Assembly (NCBI RefSeq): GCF_030160395.1
Contig: NZ_BSOG01000003.1
Span: forward strand, 332,449 to 396,448
Direction of reading: 5' to 3'
DNA length: 64,000 bases
DNA from: Chitinimonas prasina
GTDB taxonomy: Bacteria; Pseudomonadota; Gammaproteobacteria; Burkholderiales; Chitinimonadaceae
Shown: positions 42,858 to 50,948 of the stretch, one piece after another
Layout of the letters: every line of letters begins with the position of its first letter
Position numbering within the stretch: the stretch's first letter is position 1
Notes under the pieces: model-generated
The model's database searches: none
Seen by the model: only the letters and a program-made list of their open reading frames with translations
Told to the model about the DNA's origin: nothing
Program-made: the position numbers and the translations under genes

Positions 42858-44195
42858 ATGCAGATCAATGTTGAACGTCATCGTGGTCGTCGTGCCAGCC
42901 TGAGCGAGCGCCTGCCCGAGGGGCTGGTGATACTGCCGACGGCGCGCGTGCGCAATCGCAGCAACGATACCGACTACCACTTCCGCTACGACAGCAGCTT
43001 CTATTATCTGACCGGCTTTCATGAGCCGGAAGCCGTGCTGGTGATGCAGCTGGGCGAGCAAGCGAAATCCACCCTGTTCTGCCAGCCCAAGAACGAGCTG
43101 CGCGAAATCTGGGAGGGTTTTCTTTATGGCCCGGCAGCGGCCCGTGAGCAGTTTGGCTTTGATGAGGCCTATGCCATCGATCAGCTCGATGCCAAGCTGA
43201 TCGAGTTGATCGCCGGCCAGCCACGGCTGTACTTCCCCATCGGCTTTGACGAGCAGTGGGATCGCCGGATCATGGGGCTGGTTCAGCAGGTGCAGGCGCG
43301 GGCCCGCAACGGCAAGCCGGCACCGATTGAGTTTGTAGATGTACGTGCCGCCGTGGCCGAGATGCGGCTGTTCAAGGACGATAGCGAAGTGGCCATCATG
43401 CGTGAGGCCGGACGCATTTCGTCCGAGGCACATATACGGGCCATGCAGACTACCCGCGCCGGCCAGTTCGAATACGAAGTGGAGGCCGAGTTGCTGTACC
43501 ACTTCTACAAGAACGGCTCGCGCTATCCGGCCTATGGCAGCATCGTGGCCAGCGGTGCCAATGCCACCTGCTTGCACTACCACGAGAACAACCGCCGCAT
43601 GCATGACGGCGATTTGCTGCTGATAGACGCCGGCTGCGAGCTGCATGGCTACGCCGCCGACATTACCCGCACCTTCCCGGTCAGCGGCAGGTTCAGCGGG
43701 CCGCAAAAGGACATCTACCAACTGGTGCTGGCCGCCATGGAAGCCAGCTTCGAGCAGGTGCGCCCTGGTGCTAGCCGCATTGCCTACCATGATGCATCGG
43801 TCCGCACTCTGACGCAGGGCCTGCTGGATCTGGGTATTTTCAAGGGTACGGTGGACGGCCTGATAGAGAGCGAAGCCTACAAACAGTTCTATATGCATGG
43901 CACCGGCCATTGGCTGGGGCTGGATGTGCATGATGTCGGCGAGTACAAGATCGACGGGCACTGGCGTTCGCTGGAGGCCGGTATGGCGCTGACGGTGGAG
44001 CCTGGCCTGTACTTCCGCCCCTTGCTGCCGGATTCGCCGTCCCACTATGTCGAGGTACCCGAGGCGTTTCTGCATATCGGTGTGCGCATTGAGGACGACC
44101 TGGTGGTGACCCGCGATGGCCATGAGAACCTGACGGCGCTGACGCCCAAGACCGTGGCGGACATCGAAGCCACCATGGCTCGTCAAGCCGGGTAA
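42858..44195 (+). CDS. pepP: Xaa-Pro aminopeptidase
   Basis: PepP removes the N-terminal residue before proline. The 445-residue protein (start at 42858; an ATG at 42849 is too near the GGA) has the creatinase-type N domain and the dimetal pita-bread domain: [20 protein letters not shown] (two Asp), [20 protein letters not shown] His region, ALTVEPGLY (Glu) and VRIEDDLVV (Glu). All ligands are visible. It heads a pepP-nudK-ubiH-ubiI operon, an order related to E. coli pepP-ubiH-ubiI. Confidence 0.95.
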   Translation: MQINVERHRGRRASLSERLPEGLVILPTARVRNRSNDTDYHFRYDSSFYYLTGFHEPEAVLVMQLGEQAKSTLFCQPKNELREIWEGFLYGPAAAREQFGFDEAYAIDQLDAKLIELIAGQPRLYFPIGFDEQWDRRIMGLVQQVQARARNGKPAPIEFVDVRAAVAEMRLFKDDSEVAIMREAGRISSEAHIRAMQTTRAGQFEYEVEAELLYHFYKNGSRYPAYGSIVASGANATCLHYHENNRRMHDGDLLLIDAGCELHGYAADITRTFPVSGRFSGPQKDIYQLVLAAMEASFEQVRPGASRIAYHDASVRTLTQGLLDLGIFKGTVDGLIESEAYKQFYMHGTGHWLGLDVHDVGEYKIDGHWRSLEAGMALTVEPGLYFRPLLPDSPSHYVEVPEAFLHIGVRIEDDLVVTRDGHENLTALTPKTVADIEATMARQAG

Positions 44196-44202
44196 GCCTG
44201 CC

Positions 44203-44790
44203 GTGAGCCGGGTAGAGATCATTGAGAAGCAGTTGTTGTCGGACAACTGGTATCTGCTGCATCGTTACCGCTACAGGCTGACGCGCCGTGATGGCGAGGT
44301 GCAGGAGCAGAGCCGCGAGGTATACGACCGTGGCAATGGTGCGGTCATCCTGCTCTATAACCGGGCTCAGGGCACCGTGGTGTTGACCCGACAGTTCCGC
44401 TTGCCAACCTGGGTCAACGGCAACACTGACGGCATGCTGGTGGAGGCCTGCGCCGGCTTGCTGGATGCCGATAGCCCGGCCGATTGCATACGCCGCGAGG
44501 TGGCCGAGGAAACCGGCTACCGGGTGGGGCAGGTGCAAAAGGTGTTCGAGGCCTATATGTCGCCAGGCTCGGTGACCGAGATACTGCACTTTTTTGTAGC
44601 CGAGTATCAGCCGGCCGACAGGCAGGCTGAAGGTGGCGGGCTGGAGCAGGAAGGCGAGGATATCGAAGTGTTGGAGTGGTCGTTTACCGAGGCTGTCGCC
44701 GCCGTGGCCAGCGGTGCCATACGTGATGGCAAAACCATCATGCTGCTGCAGTATGCCCAGTTGCATGATTTATTGGGGGTGGGGCGCTGA
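44203..44790 (+). CDS. NudK-type Nudix hydrolase (GDP-mannose/ADP-ribose pyrophosphatase family)
   Basis: The 195-residue protein matches Nud[41 protein letters not shown], then Nudix box [20 protein letters not shown] and GY. The box keeps the metal-binding REVAEE, but the earlier glutamate of the GX5E pattern is serine. The following [21 protein letters not shown] is typical of the family. It starts 7 bases after pepP and overlaps ubiH (TGATG). It is a housekeeping hydrolase of nucleotide sugars by family. Confidence 0.88.
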   Translation: MSRVEIIEKQLLSDNWYLLHRYRYRLTRRDGEVQEQSREVYDRGNGAVILLYNRAQGTVVLTRQFRLPTWVNGNTDGMLVEACAGLLDADSPADCIRREVAEETGYRVGQVQKVFEAYMSPGSVTEILHFFVAEYQPADRQAEGGGLEQEGEDIEVLEWSFTEAVAAVASGAIRDGKTIMLLQYAQLHDLLGVGR

Positions 44791-45953
44791 TGCGCGATTT
44801 CCCCGATCATCTGGATCTGATCATCGTTGGCGGCGGGCCGGTGGGGGGCGCCTTGGCGCTGTTGCTGGCCCACCGTGGCTGGCAGATCGGTGTGCTGGAG
44901 GCACGCCAGCAGCCCGCGCAGGACAGCCGCGCCCTGGCGGTGGCCCATGCCAGCCGGCAGACCCTGGCGGGCCTGGGTGTCTGGCCCCAGGCGGCCGCAA
45001 CGCCAATACATACCGTGCATGTCTCGCAGCAGCAGGCTTTTGGTCGGGTCAAGCTCAGCGATGCAGACCTGGGCTTACCGGCGCTGGGCTATGTGCTGCC
45101 CTATGCTGACCTGGCCATGGCTATACACGTCAGGCTGGCCGAACAGGCCGGTGGTGTGCATTACCTGACGGGCGCGCAGGTGAGTGGCCTGAAGTCGCTG
45201 GATGGCTATGCCGTGGTCACCGTCAGCCAGGGCGGGCAGGAGCGTCTGCTAACAACCCGCCTGGCCGTGCTGGCCGAAGGTGGGAAGTTGCTGGCTGGCA
45301 GCGGCATAGGCCAGTCCGAACATGATTACCAGCAGCAGGCTGTGGTGGCTGATGTCTGGTCCGATACACCGCACCGTGGCCAGGCGTTCGAGCGTTTTGC
45401 GCTGGACGGCCCGATTGCCATGCTGCCCAAGCAGGATCATTACGCCTTGGTCTGGACGCGGCCCGCTCACGACCCCTTGGCAGTGCTGGGATTGCCTGAT
45501 GCCGCGTTTCTGGCTGCCTTGCAGGACCGCATGGGCGATCGGGCCGGCCTGCTGACGCGCGTGGGGACACGGGCTGCGTTTCCGCTGCGGCTGAAGTGGG
45601 CGGATGCGCACCATGGCCGGCGTATCGCTGTGGTGGGCAATGCGGCTCAGACCCTGCACCCGGTAGCGGGCCAGGGCTTCAACCTGGGCTTGCGTGACGC
45701 GATCACCCTGGCCAGGGTGATCGCGGCGACGCCGCAGCCCGCGCTGGGGGATGCGGACATGCTGGCCCGCTTTGCTGCCCTGCGGCAGCGCGACAGCCTG
45801 GCGACCGTGGGCTTTACCGACGGGCTGATACGGCTGTTTGGCCTGGAATCGTTGCCGGTGCGGCATCTACGGGCTGCAGGCCTGCTGGCGCTGGACAATC
45901 TTCAGCCGCTGCGGCGTGGCTTTGCGCAACGCATGGTGTTTGGTACAGCATGA
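44790..45953 (+). CDS. ubiH: FAD monooxygenase for ubiquinone synthesis, UbiH-type
   Basis: The 387-residue flavoprotein hydroxylates the ubiquinone precursor ring (2-octaprenyl-6-methoxyphenol step by family). It has the N-terminal FAD dinucleotide fold DLIIVGGGPVGGALALLLAH, the ALAVAHASRQTLAGLGVWPQ substrate region, and the VVGNAAQTLHPVAGQGFNLG second FAD motif, with LRDAITLARVI. It overlaps nudK at its start and the next gene at its end, so it is coupled to both. Which ring position it acts on is not certain. Confidence 0.92.
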   Translation: MRDFPDHLDLIIVGGGPVGGALALLLAHRGWQIGVLEARQQPAQDSRALAVAHASRQTLAGLGVWPQAAATPIHTVHVSQQQAFGRVKLSDADLGLPALGYVLPYADLAMAIHVRLAEQAGGVHYLTGAQVSGLKSLDGYAVVTVSQGGQERLLTTRLAVLAEGGKLLAGSGIGQSEHDYQQQAVVADVWSDTPHRGQAFERFALDGPIAMLPKQDHYALVWTRPAHDPLAVLGLPDAAFLAALQDRMGDRAGLLTRVGTRAAFPLRLKWADAHHGRRIAVVGNAAQTLHPVAGQGFNLGLRDAITLARVIAATPQPALGDADMLARFAALRQRDSLATVGFTDGLIRLFGLESLPVRHLRAAGLLALDNLQPLRRGFAQRMVFGTA

Positions 45954-47104
45954 ATCAGGGCGAATTCGATATCGTGATCGTGGGCGGCGGCCTGGTCGGC
46001 GCCAGTTTGGCCCTGGCACTGGCTGGACAGTGGCGAGTGGCCTTGCTGGAGAGAGCCCTGCCGCCGCTGCCAGCTGCCTTGCCGCAGGATTGGGACAATC
46101 GCATCTTTGCCATCAGCCCCGGCAGCCAGGCATTTCTGGCGGGTCTTGGCGCCTGGCCGCCCTTGCGCGCCGGCTGCATACGCGAAATGGACGTGCGGGG
46201 CGATGCAGGGGGGAGTATTCATTTCGATGCGCTGGAGCTGGCCAGCGAACAGCTGGCTGCAACAGTAGAGAATCGGGGTCTGCAAGCACTGCTATGGCAG
46301 GCCTTGCAAGGCCGAGTGGAACTATTGGCGCCGGCCAGCCTCCATGCTGTGCAATTTGATGCGGACCACGTCAGCCTGACCTTGGCGGATGGGGCCAGCA
46401 TTCAGGCTCGTCTGGCCGTGGCAGCCGACGGCGCTTATTCTTGGCTGCGCGAGCAGGCAGGTATCGCCTTTGCCCGCCAGCCCTATGAGCAACAAGGTGT
46501 GGTGGCCAATTTCAGCTGCCAGCGACCACATGGTGATATTGCCCGGCAATGGTTCGGTCATGATGGGATACTGGCTTGGCTGCCCTTGCCGGGCAACCGT
46601 ATCTCCATGGTTTGGTCCACCGGCAATCAGCACGCGACCGAGTTGCTGGGCATGGCGCCTGAACTGCTGGCCGCCCGGGTTGCGGCTGCTGGTGGGCATG
46701 GTCTGGGCGTATTGGCGCCCTTGTGCCCTGCGGCGGGGTTTCCCCTCAGCCTGGGCCGTGCCGAGCGCAGCATAGGTAGACGACTGGCCTTGGTGGGGGA
46801 TGCTGCCCATACGGTGCATCCCCTGGCTGGGCAGGGCGTTAATTTGGGGTTTGGCGATGCCAGGGTGTTGGCGGATCTGCTCAACGCCAAGCCGGGGCGT
46901 GACCCTGGCGATGCCATGCTGCTACAGAGCTACGCCCGCAGCCGTGCCGAAGAAGTGCTACTGATGCAGACAGTTTGTGACGGCCTGCAAAAGCTGTTTG
47001 CCAGCACAGACCCTGTTCTGGGCTGTGTGCGCAATATGGGCCTGCAACTGACCGATGCATTGGGGCCGCTCAAGCGGACCCTGATGCGGCAGGCTTTTCG
47101 TTAA
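45950..47104 (+). CDS. ubiI: Second FAD monooxygenase for ubiquinone synthesis, UbiI/UbiF-type
   Basis: The 384-residue paralogue has FDIVIVGGGLVGASLALALA, WDNRIFAISPGSQAFLAGLG, AVAADGAYSWLREQAGI and the ALVGDAAHTVHPLAGQGVNL FAD motif. Paired with UbiH in pepP-ubiH-ubiI order, it probably hydroxylates another ring position (C5, UbiI/VisC, or C6, UbiF). It overlaps ubiH by 4 bases. The sequences differ by far more than a recent duplication would give. Confidence 0.9.
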   Translation: MNQGEFDIVIVGGGLVGASLALALAGQWRVALLERALPPLPAALPQDWDNRIFAISPGSQAFLAGLGAWPPLRAGCIREMDVRGDAGGSIHFDALELASEQLAATVENRGLQALLWQALQGRVELLAPASLHAVQFDADHVSLTLADGASIQARLAVAADGAYSWLREQAGIAFARQPYEQQGVVANFSCQRPHGDIARQWFGHDGILAWLPLPGNRISMVWSTGNQHATELLGMAPELLAARVAAAGGHGLGVLAPLCPAAGFPLSLGRAERSIGRRLALVGDAAHTVHPLAGQGVNLGFGDARVLADLLNAKPGRDPGDAMLLQSYARSRAEEVLLMQTVCDGLQKLFASTDPVLGCVRNMGLQLTDALGPLKRTLMRQAFR

Positions 47105-47133
47105 TCTTTTTTACACCCAACGCAGGACATCAC

Positions 47134-47871
47134 ATGATTGCTTTCAACAAACGGTTATTCGCAGCGCTGGTGGGTTTGTCGCTGGCAGCGTGTGCCAATG
47201 CAGCTGGCGATGCGCCTGCTAACCTCAAGGCCGACATCCAGAAGAAATTCCCCAATCGGCCGATTGAGAGTGTGCGCACCACGCCGCTCAAGGGTATTTA
47301 CGAAGTGGTGATGGAAGGTCGCCAGATCATCTACACCGACAACCGTGGCGACTTCATCCTGGTCGGCGACCTGGTGGACGTGAAGAACAAGGTCAGCCTG
47401 ACCGAAAGCCGCATGAAGGAGCTGACGCGGGTGGATTTTGCCAGCCTGCCGTTGGATAAGGCGCTCAAGCTGGTACGCGGTACGGGTGCGCGCAAGGTGG
47501 CGGTGTTCTCCGACCCCGACTGCCCTTTCTGCAAGAAGATAGAGCGCGAAACCATTGCCAAGCTGGACAATGTGACGGTCTACACCTTCCTCTACCCCTT
47601 GGCCCAGCTGCATCCCGATGCGGCCCGCAAGTCGGCACTGATCTGGTGTGCGGCAGACCGGCAGAAGGCCTGGCAAGGCTGGATGTTCGAAGGAAAGCTG
47701 CCCGAGGGTAGCGATAGCTGTCCTAACCCGGTGGCCGACACGGTGGCGCTGGCGGACAAGCTGGGCATCAATGGTACGCCTGCCATGGTGTTCGAGAGCG
47801 GCGAGCTGGTATCGGGCGCCATCCCGCTGGAAGAGTTTGAAGCCAAGCTGTCGGCCAAGAAGACCAAGTAA
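47134..47871 (+). CDS. dsbC: Periplasmic thiol:disulphide isomerase DsbC
   Basis: The 245-residue protein has a signal peptide, an N-terminal dimerisation domain (about 30-95) and a thioredoxin domain with CPFC at residues 130-133 (VAVFSDPDCPFCKKIE). A second cysteine pair (IWCAADRQ and GSDSCPNP) forms the structural disulphide, as in DsbC. The cis-proline loop INGTPAMVF is intact. The signal contains LAAC at residue 20, which could also be a lipobox; a cut at ANA/AG is the alternative. It follows ubiI after 29 bases. Confidence 0.93.
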   Translation: MIAFNKRLFAALVGLSLAACANAAGDAPANLKADIQKKFPNRPIESVRTTPLKGIYEVVMEGRQIIYTDNRGDFILVGDLVDVKNKVSLTESRMKELTRVDFASLPLDKALKLVRGTGARKVAVFSDPDCPFCKKIERETIAKLDNVTVYTFLYPLAQLHPDAARKSALIWCAADRQKAWQGWMFEGKLPEGSDSCPNPVADTVALADKLGINGTPAMVFESGELVSGAIPLEEFEAKLSAKKTK

Positions 47872-47888
47872 GCCGTATTGCCGTGCCC

Positions 47889-48554
47889 ATGCAGCGACGA
47901 CTCCTCTATGCCTTGGCGGGTTCAGCGCTGGTGCATGCAAGCTTGTTGTCGCTGCTGGGGGCGGAAGCAGTAACAGGGCTGGGGCGCCAAGCCCGGGCAC
48001 TGGTTGTAACACTGCAGCCCAAGCCGGCCAGGGTGGCGCCTCAGCCCGCCCCGCCGGCGCCCTTGCCGACGCAGCCCGGTATGGCTGAACCACAGCCTGC
48101 GGCGCCGGTAGCGCCACCCACGCCTGCCGCCGAGCCGGTCGAGGTAGCCTTGGTGTCATCCTTGCCCAGCGCCATAGCGGTGTTTGGCGGCACTAGCGAT
48201 ACCACCTGGTACACCAGCGAGGAGGTGGATGTCGCGGCGGAATCGTTGGTGGAAGTGCGGGTCGATACGCCCTTGGACATGGGACACGCCAAACTGGATG
48301 GGCGGGTGAAGGTGGCGGTTTATGTCGATGAGTTTGGTGTGACCGACCGTGTCGAGGTGGTGGAATCCACGGCGGACGAGATACTCAACAACCTGGCCAT
48401 CGGTGCATTTCGTCGGGCGGTATGGCGGCCCGCCATGCTGGAGGGGCGGCGGGTGCGCAATCTGAAGCAGATTGAAGTCTGTTTTGGCCGCTGCGATGCC
48501 ACGCCCTTGCGCTATAAAGAAATGATTGAGGTTAAAGAGCCGCCCAAGCCGTGA
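47889..48554 (+). CDS. TonB-like energy-transducer protein
   Basis: The 221-residue protein has an N-terminal membrane anchor (LYALAGSALVHASLLSLLGA) and a proline/alanine-rich periplasmic stretch (about residues 44-85, PAPPAPLPTQPGMAEPQPAA). Its C-terminal domain has LDGRVKVAVYVDEFGVTDRV and AFRRAVWRPAMLEGRRVRNL, the TonB C-terminal fold. No ExbB/ExbD genes are nearby. Four to five bases of overlap link it to the following binding-protein gene. Its partner receptor is unknown. Confidence 0.85.
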   Translation: MQRRLLYALAGSALVHASLLSLLGAEAVTGLGRQARALVVTLQPKPARVAPQPAPPAPLPTQPGMAEPQPAAPVAPPTPAAEPVEVALVSSLPSAIAVFGGTSDTTWYTSEEVDVAAESLVEVRVDTPLDMGHAKLDGRVKVAVYVDEFGVTDRVEVVESTADEILNNLAIGAFRRAVWRPAMLEGRRVRNLKQIEVCFGRCDATPLRYKEMIEVKEPPKP

Positions 48555-49276
48555 TCCGTCATTTGCTACTTGTCAGCCTGTTCCTACTGTCGTGCACCTG
48601 CGCGGCGGAGAAATTGCGCATAGGCTTTGGGACCCATAAGCCACCATACATCTTTGAGCAGGAAAAACGCGGGCTGGAATACGATATCGTGGTGCAGGCT
48701 GCCATGGCGGCAGGTTTCGAGGTGGAACCCTTCTTCGCACCGATGGAACGGCTGCATCGCATGCAGGAGATGAGCCAGATCGATGCCATTGCCACGACCA
48801 ATACCCGCAGTGGCGTGCCGGCCCATTACTCTAAACCGTATATTGAATACCACAATGTGGCGGTTGCTCTGGCCTCACGCAAGCTCAATCTGCGCAGCAT
48901 TGCGGATCTTGGGGGTTATTCGGTCAGCGCCTTCCAGCGCGCTCGCACCCTGTTGGGCACGGAGTTCCAGGCCATGGCGTCCAACAATCCCCAGTATCGG
49001 GAAGAAGCTCAACAAATTGCCCGCAATCGCCTGCTGTATTCGGGCCGCATCGATGTGGTAGTGGGTGACAGACGCATCATTCAATACTTCAATCGCGAAG
49101 TATCGGGCGTGGTGGATACCCGTCAACCGGTCAGCTGGTTTACTTTGTTTCCCCCCACGCCTTACCAGGTGGCCTTCAGGCTGGCCGAGCAGCGCGATCG
49201 CTTTGATGCGGGGTTGGATGCGCTGCGCAAGAGCGGGGAATACCTCGCCATTGAGAAAAAGTACGACAACTATTGA
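48551..49276 (+). CDS. Periplasmic amino-acid-binding-like protein (SBP_bac_3)
   Basis: The 241-residue product starts at a GTG that overlaps the TonB-like stop codon. It has a signal sequence (LLVSLFLLSCTCAAEKLRIG) and a family-3 binding fold: GTHKPPYIFEQEKRGLEYDI, NTRSGVPAHYSKPYIEYHNV, YSVSAFQRARTLLGTEFQAM. It has no adjacent permease. A degenerate duplicate of the same gene follows directly downstream, so a tandem duplication is visible here. Confidence 0.85.
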   Translation: MIRHLLLVSLFLLSCTCAAEKLRIGFGTHKPPYIFEQEKRGLEYDIVVQAAMAAGFEVEPFFAPMERLHRMQEMSQIDAIATTNTRSGVPAHYSKPYIEYHNVAVALASRKLNLRSIADLGGYSVSAFQRARTLLGTEFQAMASNNPQYREEAQQIARNRLLYSGRIDVVVGDRRIIQYFNREVSGVVDTRQPVSWFTLFPPTPYQVAFRLAEQRDRFDAGLDALRKSGEYLAIEKKYDNY

Positions 49277-49770
49277 AGGGGCTGCGAGGGGAGTCCATCA
49301 CGCGATTGTTGCTGCTGCTTGTCGGCTTGGTGCTGCCGGGTCGGCCCACAGCCAGTGCTGAGACACTGGTGGTGGGCTTAGTTCCTATATATCTCCGAGA
49401 TCGACAATGCCGACCTGGAGTTTGAAATCGTGGTGGCAGTGGTGCGGGGGGCGGGTTCGACGGTGCAAACCATTTTTGCCCTGCAGGAGCGCCTGCACCA
49501 GATGCTGGCGGAGGGCGGAATCGATGCTCTGACCAACACGGGCGAGCAAAACGGGGTCAAGGCGTTCTACTCCCAGCCTATATATCCGGTATCACAGTTT
49601 CGCGGTCACGCTGGCCGAGCGCTGCATTGTTCTGTGTAATGTGGCAGATCTGGGCCGCTAATCGGTAAGTGCATTCCAGCAGGCGCGTAGCTTGCTGGCG
49701 CCGGATTTCCAGGCAGTGACAGTGGCCAACCCCCTGTATCGCGAGGAGCCGCAGCAATTTACGGCGCAAT
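49277..49770 (+). pseudogene. Degenerate tandem copy of the upstream binding-protein gene
   Basis: Homology to the gene at 48551 can be read in three frames: a signal peptide and ETLVVGLVP, then LEFEIVVAVVRG and LQERLHQMLAEGGIDALTNT, then VADLGR*SVSAFQQARSLLA and PDFQAV, NPLYREEPQQF. There are at least two frameshifts and one in-frame stop. The copy ends at a repeat half-element (49771-49790), which replaced its 3' third. Confidence 0.8.
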
Positions 49771-49790
49771 GATCTTGAACAGGCTCTAAG
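49771..49790 (-). repeat. Single end of the GAGCCTGTT repeat
   Basis: GATCTTGAACAGGCTCTAAG complements CTTAGAGCCTGTTCAAGATC, the end shared with other copies. It truncates the preceding pseudogene. On the minus strand its TAG is the stop codon of the aldo/keto reductase gene. Confidence 0.75.
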
Positions 49791-50820
49791 GGGCTGGATT
49801 GGGGTAGCGCCGGTGGATAGCTTCTATTCCGTCCAGCACTGCCTGCGGCAACACCAGTTCGGTGCTGTCGAGGTTTTCGGCCAACTGCCCCAACTGGGTC
49901 GCGCCTATGATGGTGCTGCTGACATACCAGCGGTGCTGCGCCCAGGCCAGGGCCATCTGGGCGGGCTTGAGACCGTGCTCTCGGGCCAGCGCGACGTAGG
50001 CGGCGATGGCAGGCGGGAGCTGTTCCTTGCCATAGCGCTGGCCAAAAGCGGGAAAGCGGGTGATACGGCCGGCGGCCTGCGGGTCATCCAGGTATTTGCC
50101 GCTCAGGTGGCCGAAGGCCAGCGCACTATAGGCCAGCAGCCCCACATGCTCGCGATGGCAGACTTCGGCCAGGCCCTGCTCGAAGCTGCGGTTCACCAGG
50201 CTGAAAGCATTCTGTACGCTGGCGACGCGGGGCAGGCCGTGCTGCTCTGCCAGCTTGATGAACTGGCAGACACCCCAAGGCGTTTCGTTGGAGAGGCCGA
50301 CATAGCGTACCTTGCCCTGCTCCACCAGCCGTCCCAGCGCAGTCAGTTGCTCGTGCAGGCTGGGCTGGTGGCGCTCATCGGCCGGTTCGTACTGGCTGGC
50401 CCCAAACAGTGGGACGCTACGGGCAGGCCAGTGCAACTGGTAAAGATCGATGTAATCGGTACGCAGGCGCTGAAGACTGGCCTCTACGGCCTGTTGAATC
50501 TGCGGGCCATCGCAACGCAAGGGGGAGCGCAGCCATTGCAGCCCTCGGCCAGGGCCGGCCACCTTGGTGGCAATGATCAGCTTGTCGCGCGGTTGCCGTG
50601 CCAGCCAGGTGCCGAGGTAGCGTTCGCTCAGCCCCTGGGTTTCTGCCCGGGCGGGGACAGGGTACATCTCGGCCACATCAATGAAATTGATGCCGCGCTC
50701 ATAGGCCAGGTCCAGCTGGGCGTGCGCCTCGGCCTCGGTGTTCTGTTCACCAAAGGTCATGGTGCCCAGGCAGAGGGCACTGACCTGGAGTTGGCTGCTG
50801 CCCAGTGGCTGGTAGCGCAT
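49786..50820 (-). CDS. Aldo/keto reductase, Tas-like
   Basis: The 344-residue TIM-barrel NADPH oxidoreductase begins MRYQPLGSSQLQVSALCLGT and has INFIDVAEMYPVPARAETQG, with the catalytic Asp/Tyr region and KLIIATKVAGPGRGL. YIDLYQLHWPARSV and the C-terminal ALAWAQHRWYVSSTIIGATQ cofactor site match Tas of E. coli. The ATG at 50820 is used; the upstream part of the open frame is not conserved. The stop codon TAG is contributed by the repeat end that follows. Confidence 0.9.
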   Translation of the reverse strand: MRYQPLGSSQLQVSALCLGTMTFGEQNTEAEAHAQLDLAYERGINFIDVAEMYPVPARAETQGLSERYLGTWLARQPRDKLIIATKVAGPGRGLQWLRSPLRCDGPQIQQAVEASLQRLRTDYIDLYQLHWPARSVPLFGASQYEPADERHQPSLHEQLTALGRLVEQGKVRYVGLSNETPWGVCQFIKLAEQHGLPRVASVQNAFSLVNRSFEQGLAEVCHREHVGLLAYSALAFGHLSGKYLDDPQAAGRITRFPAFGQRYGKEQLPPAIAAYVALAREHGLKPAQMALAWAQHRWYVSSTIIGATQLGQLAENLDSTELVLPQAVLDGIEAIHRRYPNPAP

Positions 50821-50907
50821 GGCTGTCTTCCGTGTCGGATGGGGAGCACAGAATAGCGCAAGGGCAGCGGCTTGTGGGGCGTGGGACAAGGAGGCGGCAT
50901 GACCAAC

Positions 50908-50930
50908 AAAAAAAGGCCGCTCGCGCGGCC
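50908..50930 (-). terminator. Intrinsic terminator of the M13 peptidase gene
   Basis: On the minus strand GGCCGC-GCGA-GCGGCC is followed by seven T residues. It lies 19 bases after the stop codon of the M13 peptidase. Confidence 0.9.
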
Positions 50931-50948
50931 CCAAGAAGCGTTGGTGTC

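Noticed and set aside
42579..42903. A 107-codon plus-strand frame starting within the MITE
   Set aside because: It runs from the element into the pepP start in another frame, and its composition is arginine/cysteine-rich. It is a by-product of palindromic GC-rich sequence.
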